Part shown: one piece after another, positions 7,721 through 15,574 of the stretch
How positions within the stretch are numbered: the first letter of the stretch is position 1
How the letters are laid out: each line of letters opens with the position of its first letter
Assembly (NCBI GenBank): GCA_009838525.1
Contig: VXRJ01000031.1
Span: 54,656 to 118,655 of the forward strand
Length of the DNA stretch: 64,000 nt
Source of the DNA: Acidobacteriota bacterium
Lineage (GTDB): Bacteria; Acidobacteriota; Vicinamibacteria; Vicinamibacterales; UBA8438
Reading direction: 5' to 3'
The notes under the pieces: model-generated
Seen by the model: the letters and a program-made list of their open reading frames with translations, nothing else
The model's database searches: none
What the model was told of the DNA's origin: nothing
Program-made: the position numbers and the translations under genes

Positions 7721-9138
7721 CTCACCCTCCCGAGGCCGGCCCCGGCGGCGGCGCTCACCAGGACGACCAGTCCACCCAGGACCGTCAGCGGAATCGTCGC
7801 ACGGCGGGCGACGTCGGCGGATTCCTCGTCCACGAACTGAAACGTCGGCACTTCGGGCAGGACGTCTACCGTCATCCGCTCGTCGGCGAGAATTGCCGGC
7901 ACGAAGAACTGCCGCCACTCCTCGGCGAAGGCACGTACCTGCAACTCGAAGCGGGCGAAACGCGCGTCTCCCGTCCCCGCGGCGTCGACCAGAACCTCCT
8001 GGGCCAACAGCGCCGGCGACAGGAAACGATAGCGGCCCACCAGGGCGAGCTGGTCGGCGCGGCGCGCATCGTAGCCCGTAGTCACCTCCTCGAGCCGGCC
8101 GTTGACAGCGTCCGTCGCGGCCCAGGCCAGGGCAGCGTTGCCGGGTTCTTCGGCCACCACGCCGCCCGCCATTTCCGGATGGTCTTCCAGGTACCGGGCA
8201 AGCAGCTCGCTACGGCGGTTCACGGCGTCGTTCGAGGCCTCGCGCTGGGCGGTGATCATCTCCACCCGGGAAGGCAGCGGGTGCAGCAGGCCCGCCGCGA
8301 TGTTGACGGCGGCCGGAAGCACCACCACCAGAACGAGCCAGGCGCCCACCAGCGCCGTGGCGTTCCAGGCGGAGGACCGCCGCAGTCCGTTCACCCACGC
8401 GGCGAGCGCGAACCAGAACAGCGAGTACAGGGTCACCGACGCGCACCAGAGGATTACCCGGCCGGACGATGCGAAGCCCCCCGTGGCCAGGATGCCGAGC
8501 AGCGAGACGCCAGCAGCCAGCCCCACGACGAGTAATGCCCGAAACGCCAGCTTCGCCCCCACCACCGCGCGGGTCGACACCGGCTGCGACAGCGTCAGGG
8601 CCAACGTGCCCTGCTCGCGCTCCTCCGAGAGGACGTTGAAGCTGAGGGCCAGAACGAGCAGCGGCAGCAGGTACACCGTCACGAAGGCCAGGTCGAAACG
8701 GCCCACCGTGAGGTTGAGGGGATTCTCGACCTCTCCGTTTTGCTGGAAGGTCGATTCGTTGGTGTAGATGCTGATGTCGTAGTAGTAGGGCAGGAGGTCG
8801 CCCTGGCCGACCGCGAGGGCGGCCAGGGGGCCGGGCTCCAGAACCGCCGCGTGGGCGCCACGGGCGCCGCCGAGGACGTTGGGGGCGCGGGGGTCGCGAA
8901 AGGGCGAGGACGGCTGCCCTCCGTTTGCGATGTCGGTCAGTTCCTGCTCCAGGGCGCGGGCGCGCTCGGTGTTGCCGGCCCGCACTGCCTCCACCGTCCG
9001 CTCCTGGAAACGCTCCCAGGCCATGCCGTTGGCCAGGGCGTAGACGAAGAGGACGGCGAAGACCGCGAGCACGATCCGCAGCCCCCGATCGGCCGCGAGC
9101 AGTCGCCACTCGTTCCGCAGGACGGTCCTCAGGGTCAC
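7708..9138 (-). CDS. ABC-2 type permease, DUF3526-like (second of pair)
   Basis: A 476-residue integral membrane protein of the ABC-2/DUF3526 type. One N-terminal membrane helix (about residues 18-36) is followed by a ~120-residue periplasmic stretch. A cluster of helices begins near LLPLLVLALSFNVLSEEREQ, where SEEREQGTLALTLSQPVS is the typical cytoplasmic coupling segment of these permeases. A second periplasmic region precedes a last helix near the C-terminus. GTG 9138 is chosen, 2 bases after the stop of the preceding permease; the longer frame runs into that gene. Together with its paralogue and the ATPase it forms one transporter. The substrate cannot be read from sequence. Confidence 0.8.
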   Translation of the reverse strand: MTLRTVLRNEWRLLAADRGLRIVLAVFAVLFVYALANGMAWERFQERTVEAVRAGNTERARALEQELTDIANGGQPSSPFRDPRAPNVLGGARGAHAAVLEPGPLAALAVGQGDLLPYYYDISIYTNESTFQQNGEVENPLNLTVGRFDLAFVTVYLLPLLVLALSFNVLSEEREQGTLALTLSQPVSTRAVVGAKLAFRALLVVGLAAGVSLLGILATGGFASSGRVILWCASVTLYSLFWFALAAWVNGLRRSSAWNATALVGAWLVLVVVLPAAVNIAAGLLHPLPSRVEMITAQREASNDAVNRRSELLARYLEDHPEMAGGVVAEEPGNAALAWAATDAVNGRLEEVTTGYDARRADQLALVGRYRFLSPALLAQEVLVDAAGTGDARFARFELQVRAFAEEWRQFFVPAILADERMTVDVLPEVPTFQFVDEESADVARRATIPLTVLGGLVVLVSAAAGAGLGRVRGAD

Positions 9139-9140
9139 GG

Positions 9141-10553
9141 CTACGCCACCTCCGCGCGTCGCACGGTGGCCGTGGCGATCAGCACCGTACCGGCCAGCCA
9201 CAACCCCAGCACCAGGAGCGAGAGAATCCGATTGTTGAGGACCCAACCCAGCGTCGGGGCGTCGTACTGCAGGGGTGGCACCTCTGCCCAGAGGTCGGGT
9301 CCAGCGACGTACGAGAAATCTCCGCTACGGGAGTTCTCGGCCAGGTCGCCGTTCATCTGTCGCATCACGTCTCTGCGGTATGCCTCCGCGGCGGTCGCGA
9401 AGTGCCGGTGCTGCTCGACGTCGGTACCGGCCAGCCCCATCGACAGCGCGCGGACCGCGAGCAGGGGCGCCGCCAGGGCGAGCGTCTCGTGCACGAGCCC
9501 CTGGCGCTCGAACGTGTCCCACAACGCCCCGTAGTTGCGGTCGAAGATCCGGTTCCCGAATTCCTCACTCTCCTGGAGGTAGACCCCGACGTCGTTCAAG
9601 GGCAGATCCTCGACCCGTTCCACGCCGTGCTCCGCGAGGAGGCGCTCGGTCAACGCGGCCCGATCCGGAGGCTCGATGCCCTCGACCCCGGCGGCGGTCT
9701 CGCGCTCCAGGGTTCGGGCGAACTCGACGGCGGACGGCGTGGGATGGATCCACCTGGACAGGTCCACCGCCACGCGCGGCGCCACCAGCCCGTTCACCAC
9801 CCACACCGCCAGCAGGACGACCAGTGCGGTGCGCGCCGAGCGGGCCCACGCCGACACGGCGAGGGACAGCCCTACGAAAACGGCGAAGTAGGCGAGGTAG
9901 ATGCCGGTCAGGACCGCGCCTCGGGCCATCGCGGACGCGGCCGGACCAGGGCTGCCAACGACAACCGCCGCCGCGCCCAGGGCGGCCGCCGGGACCAGCA
10001 GCAGCGCCAGCGCGCCGGCGATGCCCAGGGACTTGCCGAGGGCCAGGTCGGACCGGGCGACGCCAGCGGCGAGGATCTGTCGCAGCGTGCCCTGTTCCCG
10101 CTCGCCGGCCAACGCTCCGAAGGTGAGGAGGATGATGAGCAGCGGCACCAGGTGCTGCAGCACCTGCGCCGCCGTCAGCGCGCCGATGCGTTGGGCGGCG
10201 GTTGCGTCCTGGGCCGGGCGCAGGAGGAAGTCGTTCTGCCGGTGCGCCTCCAGCCACACCGACGTGCCCGTGTAGGGATCGACTCCCGCGTCGACAAAGG
10301 AAAGCGCCAGCCGAGGCTTGAAGGCATAGATGCCGTAGTGGGCCGCCGAGTGGGGGTTCTTTTCCCCCTGCGACTCCCAGTGGTCGCGGGCGGTGGCCTG
10401 GGCGGCCGCGAGCTCCTGCTGCGCCTGGCGCGCCTGGACCCAGCCGTGCCCCAGCGAAACCAGGAGAAGTGCTCCCACCAATGCCGCGCACCAGCGGAAG
10501 CGGCCGTCCCGAATCACGTCCGTGAACTCCTTGCGAACGATGTGCCTGATCAT
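9141..10553 (-). CDS. ABC-2 type permease, DUF3526-like (first of pair)
   Basis: A 470-residue membrane protein paralogous to the next gene in layout: MIRHIVRKEFTDVIRDGRFR at the N-terminus, a first helix at about 22-40, a long extracytoplasmic segment, then GALAGEREQGTLRQILAAGV, which corresponds to the coupling segment of the neighbour. About five helices follow, with a second periplasmic stretch rich in Glu/Arg, and a final helix at the C-terminus. It starts 10 bases after the ATPase stop. Two DUF3526 permeases with one ATPase suggest a heterodimeric ABC-2 transporter, which are usually exporters. Confidence 0.8.
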   Translation of the reverse strand: MIRHIVRKEFTDVIRDGRFRWCAALVGALLLVSLGHGWVQARQAQQELAAAQATARDHWESQGEKNPHSAAHYGIYAFKPRLALSFVDAGVDPYTGTSVWLEAHRQNDFLLRPAQDATAAQRIGALTAAQVLQHLVPLLIILLTFGALAGEREQGTLRQILAAGVARSDLALGKSLGIAGALALLLVPAAALGAAAVVVGSPGPAASAMARGAVLTGIYLAYFAVFVGLSLAVSAWARSARTALVVLLAVWVVNGLVAPRVAVDLSRWIHPTPSAVEFARTLERETAAGVEGIEPPDRAALTERLLAEHGVERVEDLPLNDVGVYLQESEEFGNRIFDRNYGALWDTFERQGLVHETLALAAPLLAVRALSMGLAGTDVEQHRHFATAAEAYRRDVMRQMNGDLAENSRSGDFSYVAGPDLWAEVPPLQYDAPTLGWVLNNRILSLLVLGLWLAGTVLIATATVRRAEVA

Positions 10554-10563
10554 TGGTAGCTCC

Positions 10564-11328
10564 CTACTCGTGCATGTGTTCCAGATAGATGCGCTCGAGA
10601 TCGGCGTGGCCGATCTCGTCCGTGTTCATCTCCGTGACCAGACGCCCGTGCCGCATGATGCCCACACGCGTGCCGGTCTCCTTGGCGCGAAACAGGTCGT
10701 GGGTCGCCATCAGCACCGCGACGCCGCGATCCCTGAGCTGCCCGAGCAACTCCGAGAACTCGTTGGAGGCCTGCGGGTCGAGACCGGACGTCGGCTCGTC
10801 GAGCAGCAGCGCGTCGGCCTCCTTGGCGGCGGCAATGGCGATGCCGACCTTCTGGCGCATGCCCTTGGAGTACTCGGACACGCGGCGATGGACCGCGGCG
10901 CGCGGCAGGCCGGATGCGGCCAGGATGTCCGTAAGTCGCTCCGGGGCCAGCGATCCCCGCCCACCCAGCGCGGCGAAATACTCCAGGTTCTCCAGGCCGC
11001 TGAGGTTGCGGTACAGCATCACCTGCTCGGGGATGTAGGCCAGGCGCCGCTTCGACTCCAGCGGCTCGGCGGCGACGTCAAGACCCGTCACGTGCACGCT
11101 CCCCGCGGTCGGCTCGATGAAACCCAGGAACAGGTGGATCGTGGTCGTCTTGCCGGCCCCGTTCGGGCCCAGCAAACAGTAGATTTCCGATGGCTCGACG
11201 CGGAGATCGAGGCCCGCGACGGCCTCCACGTCGCCATACCGCTTCGATAGCGCCCGGGCTTCGAGAACGGGTGTCGGCGCGACTGCCGCGGACTCGGATC
11301 GAACATCGCTCGGCACGACTTCACTCAT
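10564..11328 (-). CDS. ABC transporter ATP-binding protein
   Basis: A 254-residue ATPase. Walker A is GPNGAGKTTTIHLFLG, the ABC signature region is VSEYSKGMRQKVGIAIA (SKGMRQ instead of SGGQ) and Walker B is ALLLDEPTSGLDPQASNEF, with the H-loop His in VLMATHDLFRAKETG. It belongs to the CcmA/NatA-like subfamily that energises ABC-2 permeases, and the next two genes are such permeases. It is the first clear gene of the leftward transporter operon. A small His/Cys-rich secreted protein gene lies 122 bases upstream on the same strand and may be part of the same unit. Confidence 0.92.
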   Translation of the reverse strand: MSEVVPSDVRSESAAVAPTPVLEARALSKRYGDVEAVAGLDLRVEPSEIYCLLGPNGAGKTTTIHLFLGFIEPTAGSVHVTGLDVAAEPLESKRRLAYIPEQVMLYRNLSGLENLEYFAALGGRGSLAPERLTDILAASGLPRAAVHRRVSEYSKGMRQKVGIAIAAAKEADALLLDEPTSGLDPQASNEFSELLGQLRDRGVAVLMATHDLFRAKETGTRVGIMRHGRLVTEMNTDEIGHADLERIYLEHMHE

Positions 11329-11450
11329 CGTCTCGACCGGAACCCCGGTGAATCACGAGAGGCTCCTTCCTCCAGAAGTAAACGAAAAGGCCGGCGCACC
11401 AGCGGCGCGTCGACAGCACGGAACCCAAGACTACGGATGTCGACGACTTG

Positions 11451-11720
11451 TCAGGCGGGCGGAGCGCGGGAGGCGTGCCCCTCGATCTCCGCACCGTGGG
11501 CACGTCCCTGCGTCTGCGCATGGGGGCTGCCGCGGTCGGCCGGATCGGGGTGCTCGTGGACGCCGGGAGCGATGGGCGGCGAACCGTGGACGTGGCACAG
11601 AACGCACGTGTCGTCACGTCCTTCCGCCGCGTCGTGGAAATGAGGCGCGGTCGCAAGCGCCAGCAGCGCGAGCGCGGCAACCGCGCTCCACCGCAGTAGT
11701 GTCGACCGGCTTCGCCGCAT
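11451..11720 (-). CDS. Small secreted His/Cys-rich protein, DUF2946-like
   Basis: An 89-residue protein. After an Arg-rich start comes a hydrophobic signal segment (WSAVAALALLALATA), then a metal-ligand-like region: HFHDAAEGRDDTCVLCHVHG, giving C-x2-C-H plus five nearby His. The C-terminus ends SRAPPA. Three other proteins in the window share this design and the R-G/A-P-P-A ending. The layout resembles DUF2946, a family of small exported proteins often found next to TonB-dependent metal receptors; that link is from memory, not from a search. It faces the related gene at 11805 divergently and lies upstream of the ABC operon. Metal binding is inferred. Confidence 0.65.
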   Translation of the reverse strand: MRRSRSTLLRWSAVAALALLALATAPHFHDAAEGRDDTCVLCHVHGSPPIAPGVHEHPDPADRGSPHAQTQGRAHGAEIEGHASRAPPA

Positions 11721-11767
11721 AGGTCTGTTGTAGCGCGTTCGTGCGAGCCCGTCAAGGGCGCGGCCGC

Positions 11768-11797
11768 TTGACTCTGGGTCGCCCTTGCACCTTCAAT
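11768..11797 (+). promoter_or_regulatory. Candidate sigma-70-like promoter for small gene at 11805
   Basis: TTGACT (11768-11773) and TTCAAT (11792-11797) are separated by 18 bases. The same arrangement, TTGACG-18-TTCAAT, occurs in the second repeat copy at 30278-30307. The start codon lies only about 8 bases after the -10, so the transcript would be nearly leaderless even though GGAGG directly precedes the ATG. Confidence 0.45.
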
Positions 11798-11804
11798 AGG
11801 GAGG

Positions 11805-12089
11805 ATGGTCAGGTCCAAGCGAAACGCGGCAGTGGCTATGGGGCTTCTCGTCGTGCTCGTGCTCGCGTCGCTGGGCGTCCCGCTCCACGAGCACGACGCC
11901 GACCTGCAGGCCGCCGGTCACGCGGACTGCGACGCCTGCCACTTCCGGCACCTGTCGGGCATCACGCCGGACGTCACGCCCGCGCCGTCCGCGCCGGACC
12001 TCGTCACCCGCGCCGTGGCAGCCGCCCGCCCGGACGGCGAACGCCCCGCGGCTCTCGGCATCCTTCCGACTCGCGGCCCGCCCGCGTAG
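11805..12089 (+). CDS. Small secreted His/Cys-rich protein, DUF2946-like (repeat copy 1)
   Basis: A 94-residue protein with a signal-like hydrophobic segment (VAMGLLVVLVLASLGVPL), then LHEHDADLQAAGHADCDACH, which places an H-E-H-D cluster before a C-x2-C-H motif, and HFRHLSG. The rest is Pro/Ala-rich and ends TRGPPA. It is a near-copy of the protein at 30314, differing mainly in the signal segment. It is divergent from the related gene at 11720 and upstream of the methyltransferase/TonB/ABC/RND series. It may be a periplasmic metal-binding or metal-handling accessory. It is too short to exclude other roles, and no catalytic site is seen. Confidence 0.7.
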   Translation: MVRSKRNAAVAMGLLVVLVLASLGVPLHEHDADLQAAGHADCDACHFRHLSGITPDVTPAPSAPDLVTRAVAAARPDGERPAALGILPTRGPPA

Positions 12090-12227
12090 CCTCCCCGTCG
12101 CACTCCGCTGCGACATTTCGTACTCGCGCCAGTCGTCGGTCGTCGGGCTCGGCGCCGACAACGGGCACGGATGCCAGCCCCGATATCGGGACTCCCGTAG
12201 TCAACGCTCGAAATGGAGGAAGGCTGC

Positions 12228-12266
12228 ATGTCACGACTTTGTGGAGCACAGCTCGTTTCCGGTTGA
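12228..12266 (+). pseudogene. 12-codon truncated reading frame at the end of repeat copy 1
   Basis: ATG 12228 with a good GGAGGA (12215-12220) begins a 12-residue peptide ending at TGA 12264. Its first codons match the start of the SMP-30-like protein at 30732 (M-S-x-L-C-x-x-Q-L). It therefore looks like the beginning of that gene carried along in the duplication and cut off. It lies 13 bases before the methyltransferase start, so it could now work as a short leader peptide. I cannot tell which. Confidence 0.5.
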
Positions 12267-12279
12267 CGTAAGGACAGGT

Positions 12280-13113
12280 ATGGCGAAGCGGGTACCCGTG
12301 GATCTCGGTCCGGTGCAGGAGACCCTGCTGATTCCTCTTCTGGGCCGGGCTCGCGAAACGGAACAGCCACGCGGCTTGCTGCACGATCGGCGAGCGTGCG
12401 AGATCGTACGGGAGCTCGACTACGACTTCACGAAGTGGGAGGGCAAGCGCAGCATCAAGGGGGCCGTGCTTCGCGCGCGCATGTTCGACCGCTATGTCGA
12501 GGACTTCCTGGCCCAACATCCCGCGGGCACGGTAGTCGAGATCGGCTGCGGGCTCGACACGCGGTTCGATCGGGTCGACAACGGCCAGGTACGGTGGTTC
12601 GACCTCGACCTCCCGGACACCATCGCCCTGCGGCGGCGCTTCTTCGACGACGAACCGCGACGGACGATTCTCGCCGCCTCCGTTCTCGACGACGCGTGGA
12701 TGGACTCGGTAGCAGCAACCGGCGGCCCGTGGATGTTCGTCGCCGAGGCGGTGCTGATCTATCTCGACGCGCCGGATGCGAGGCGCGCCCTCCTCGGGCT
12801 GGCGCGGCGCTTCCCCGGGGCCTGGATTGCCTTCGACACGATGGCGTCCCGGATCGTCGACACGCAGCACCGGCACGACGCCATGCGGCACCTCTCGCGA
12901 GAAAGCTGGTGCCGCTGGAAATGCGACGATCCCCGCGAGATCGAGTCGTGGGGCGCAAACCTGCGGCTCGTGGCATCGAAGACCTTCCTGGACGCCGACC
13001 ATGACCTTCTGGATCGGCTCCCCCTGGGGCTGCGCCTGATGGCCCGGTTCGCCCCGTTTCTGCTGCGGCAGGCAAGGCTCTATCGGCTGAACCTGGCCAC
13101 GGTCATTGCGTAA
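12280..13113 (+). CDS. Class I SAM methyltransferase, LCMT/TcmP-like
   Basis: A 277-residue methyltransferase. The SAM-binding motif I is VVEIGCGLDTRFDRVD, followed by VRWFDLDLPDTIALRRRFF, typical of the leucine-carboxyl-methyltransferase/TcmP superfamily, and FVAEAVLIYLDAPDARRAL as motif IV-like. ATG 12280 is chosen, with AAGGACAGG in front; a longer frame from 12241 would overlap the truncated leader. Members methylate carboxyl or hydroxyl groups of small molecules, often in natural-product pathways. The next gene is a TonB receptor 31 bases downstream, so the two may be one transcript. A relative lies at 26621-27469. The substrate is unknown. Confidence 0.82.
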   Translation: MAKRVPVDLGPVQETLLIPLLGRARETEQPRGLLHDRRACEIVRELDYDFTKWEGKRSIKGAVLRARMFDRYVEDFLAQHPAGTVVEIGCGLDTRFDRVDNGQVRWFDLDLPDTIALRRRFFDDEPRRTILAASVLDDAWMDSVAATGGPWMFVAEAVLIYLDAPDARRALLGLARRFPGAWIAFDTMASRIVDTQHRHDAMRHLSRESWCRWKCDDPREIESWGANLRLVASKTFLDADHDLLDRLPLGLRLMARFAPFLLRQARLYRLNLATVIA

Positions 13114-13144
13114 ACGAATGCGTGCACATTGGAGGATTCACGTC

Positions 13145-15508
13145 ATGACGAGACTAGGAATGTTGACCACGGCCTGCCTGCTGGCGCTGCCCCTGCCGGC
13201 GCTGGGGCAGGATGCAGCCATCTCCGGCACGGTGGCCGATCAGACCGGAGGCGTCCTGCCGGGCGTGACGGTAGAAGCCGCGAGTCCAGCCCTCGCGGGC
13301 GCGCCGCGGGTGGCGGTCACCGACGGTGAAGGACGGTATTCCCTGGACGGGTTGCCGCCCGGCGAATACACGGTCTCCTTCACGTTGTCCGGCTTCCAGA
13401 CTGAGCAACGGAGCGGTGTTACCGTCGCCGGTTCCGACGGTGCGACCCTGGATGCCATGATGCAGTTCGCCAGCTTCTCCGAGGACGTGACCGTCGTCGG
13501 CAGCAAGCTCGATACGGGGCGCCAGGAGTTCGGTACGAGCGTCGCGTACCTCAGCGCCGAACAGATCGACGTCCAGGCCATCTTCACGGTCGAGGACGCC
13601 TTCGACCGGACCGCCAACGCGTTCACGGGCACGGCGTCGTTGGGCGCCTACAGCATCCGCGGGGTTAACAACAACGGCATCACTCCAGCCTTCTCCAGCG
13701 CCAACGCGCTCGCGTCCGTACTGGTGAACCAGACCGCCCTCAGCCCGACCTCGGGGGACTTTCTGAAGCCGTCGCTCTTCGACGCCAGCTCCGTGGAGAT
13801 CCTGCGTGGCCCGCAGTCGACGCTGCAGGGACCCAATTCGCTGATCGGCTCGGTCCTGATCAACTACAACCAGCCCGCGTTCGACGGCTACGCGGGACGG
13901 GTCCGGTTCGAGGGGGGCGGGTTCGGCACGATGCGGACCTCCGTCATGCAGAACATCGAGCTGGTCGACGACATTCTCGCGGCCCGCGTCACCTACGAGA
14001 ACCGCCAGGCCGACGGCGCCGTCACCAACGTGGTCCACGACGTCAGTGACGTGCAGCGGACGGACGAGCAGACCGTCCGCCTGCAGCTCGGGCTGCGGCC
14101 CGGCGCCGACGATCGGACGTCGATCAACCTGACGTGGCTGCACAACGACTCCGATTCCAATCCGTTCGCCCTGGTCGCGCCCAACCCCATGACCGGCGCC
14201 GGCCTGTTCGATCGGCAGCAGAACTACAGCCGCCTCGACGAGTACCCGTTCACCTTCGACCTCGTGAACGTGGAGGCGACTGCCGCGCTCACCGACCGCG
14301 TGTCGCTCACTTCGGTGACCGGCTACAGCGCTTTCGATCTCGACCAGGGGTTCGACGGCGACCTGACGCAGTTCGATTTCCTGAACGTCGATGCGTTCGT
14401 CAACGACACTCTTGTGAGCCAGGAAGTACGCGCCACGTACGCGGGTGATGCGATGGACGCGATAGTCGGCCTGTTCATCTCGCAGGGCGACTACGGGAAC
14501 GGCTTCAGCGGGGCCGGCATCTTCCCGGACGGCATGGGCGGCGTCGCACCGTTCAGCTCCAGGACGGACCTGCTCGAGGAGGTCAATCAGCTTGCGGTCT
14601 TCGGGCGCGGAGAGTGGACCATGGGCGACCGCCTGCTCGCCACGGCCGGTCTCCGCCTCAACCGCGAGACCCGCAAGACCGACAGCTTCGCAGACAACAA
14701 CGGCTTCGTCAGCGAACTTGCGGGCGAGGAGACCTTCCAGCAGTTGATTCCGTCGGCGTCGCTCTCGTACAGCATCACGCCCGACACCTCGGTCGGCGCC
14801 TCGTACGCCCGGGGCTTCCAGGCCGGCGGCATCGCATTCGCCGTGTTTCTCGGCCAGGCGCAGTCGTACGGCGAGGAGTTCACCAACAACTACGAGGTCT
14901 TCCTGCGCCACCGAAGCGCGGACGGACGGATCACGTTGAACGCCAACGTCTTCAGCATCGACTGGTTCGATCAGCAGGTTCCCTTCACTCCACCCGGGGG
15001 CTTCCCGCAATTCGATCAGTTCATCGCCAACGTCGGCGAGTCGAATCTCCAGGGTTTCGAGGTGGAGACCGAGGTCTACATCAGCCGCGACCTGCAAGTG
15101 TTCGGATCGCTGGGCGTGACCGACTCCACGTTCAAGGACTTCATCCTGGACGGAGTGGATCTTTCCGGCCGGGAGTTCCCGGCCTCGCCCGGGTGGAACG
15201 CCTCGCTGGGCGTCGCCTGGCAACCCGCCGCCGGCTGGTTTGCGGGCAGCACCGTCAACTTCACCGATGGCGCCTACACGGAGATCTTCGCGCCCGACAT
15301 CACGCGGCTGTCGCCCCGAGAACTGCTCTCGGGGCGGTTCGGTTACCGGTTCAGCGATGGCTGGTCGATCTACGCGTGGGGCACCAACCTGCTGGATGAC
15401 GAGTACGAGTTGGGTCTCTTCGATGGCAGACAGTTCGGCCTGCCCGGCGCCTACGGCCGCCTCGGCGACCCGCGCACGGTCGGCGTCGGCATCGACCTGG
15501 ACTGGTAG
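13145..15508 (+). CDS. TonB-dependent outer-membrane receptor
   Basis: A 787-residue receptor. ATG 13145 gives a clear signal peptide ending near LPLPALGQ, and GGAGG lies just upstream. Residues ~22-105 form a carboxypeptidase-regulatory beta-sandwich (ISGTVADQTGGVLPGVTVEA), common in Acidobacteria and Bacteroidetes receptors. The plug follows, with SLGAYSIRGVNNNGI and VEILRGPQSTLQGPNSLIG, then a beta-barrel ending in an aromatic residue (GVGIDLDW). No TonB box could be recognised. It heads a series with an ABC ATPase, two permease fusions and an RND pump, all on the same strand. The ligand is unknown. Confidence 0.92.
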   Translation: MTRLGMLTTACLLALPLPALGQDAAISGTVADQTGGVLPGVTVEAASPALAGAPRVAVTDGEGRYSLDGLPPGEYTVSFTLSGFQTEQRSGVTVAGSDGATLDAMMQFASFSEDVTVVGSKLDTGRQEFGTSVAYLSAEQIDVQAIFTVEDAFDRTANAFTGTASLGAYSIRGVNNNGITPAFSSANALASVLVNQTALSPTSGDFLKPSLFDASSVEILRGPQSTLQGPNSLIGSVLINYNQPAFDGYAGRVRFEGGGFGTMRTSVMQNIELVDDILAARVTYENRQADGAVTNVVHDVSDVQRTDEQTVRLQLGLRPGADDRTSINLTWLHNDSDSNPFALVAPNPMTGAGLFDRQQNYSRLDEYPFTFDLVNVEATAALTDRVSLTSVTGYSAFDLDQGFDGDLTQFDFLNVDAFVNDTLVSQEVRATYAGDAMDAIVGLFISQGDYGNGFSGAGIFPDGMGGVAPFSSRTDLLEEVNQLAVFGRGEWTMGDRLLATAGLRLNRETRKTDSFADNNGFVSELAGEETFQQLIPSASLSYSITPDTSVGASYARGFQAGGIAFAVFLGQAQSYGEEFTNNYEVFLRHRSADGRITLNANVFSIDWFDQQVPFTPPGGFPQFDQFIANVGESNLQGFEVETEVYISRDLQVFGSLGVTDSTFKDFILDGVDLSGREFPASPGWNASLGVAWQPAAGWFAGSTVNFTDGAYTEIFAPDITRLSPRELLSGRFGYRFSDGWSIYAWGTNLLDDEYELGLFDGRQFGLPGAYGRLGDPRTVGVGIDLDW

Positions 15509-15574
15509 CGACTCGGCGGATTCAGCCCTGAGGCCGGCCATTCTCGCGGCTGGCCGGGGCGCCTGGAGCACGCG

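Larger units (their letters stand above)
11766..12259 (+). repeat. ~490-bp direct repeat, copy 1 (partner at 30276-30763)
   Basis: From the promoter-like GCTTGAC at 11766 through the small gene at 11805-12089 and ~140 bases of non-coding DNA to the first codons of the next reading frame, this matches 30276-30763. From 11926 to 12135 only a handful of bases differ, while the beginning and end are more diverged. Just after the small-gene stop both copies can form GTCGCA-6-TGCGAC. The non-coding part is as well conserved as the coding part, which points to recent duplication or gene conversion rather than selection on protein alone. Confidence 0.9.
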
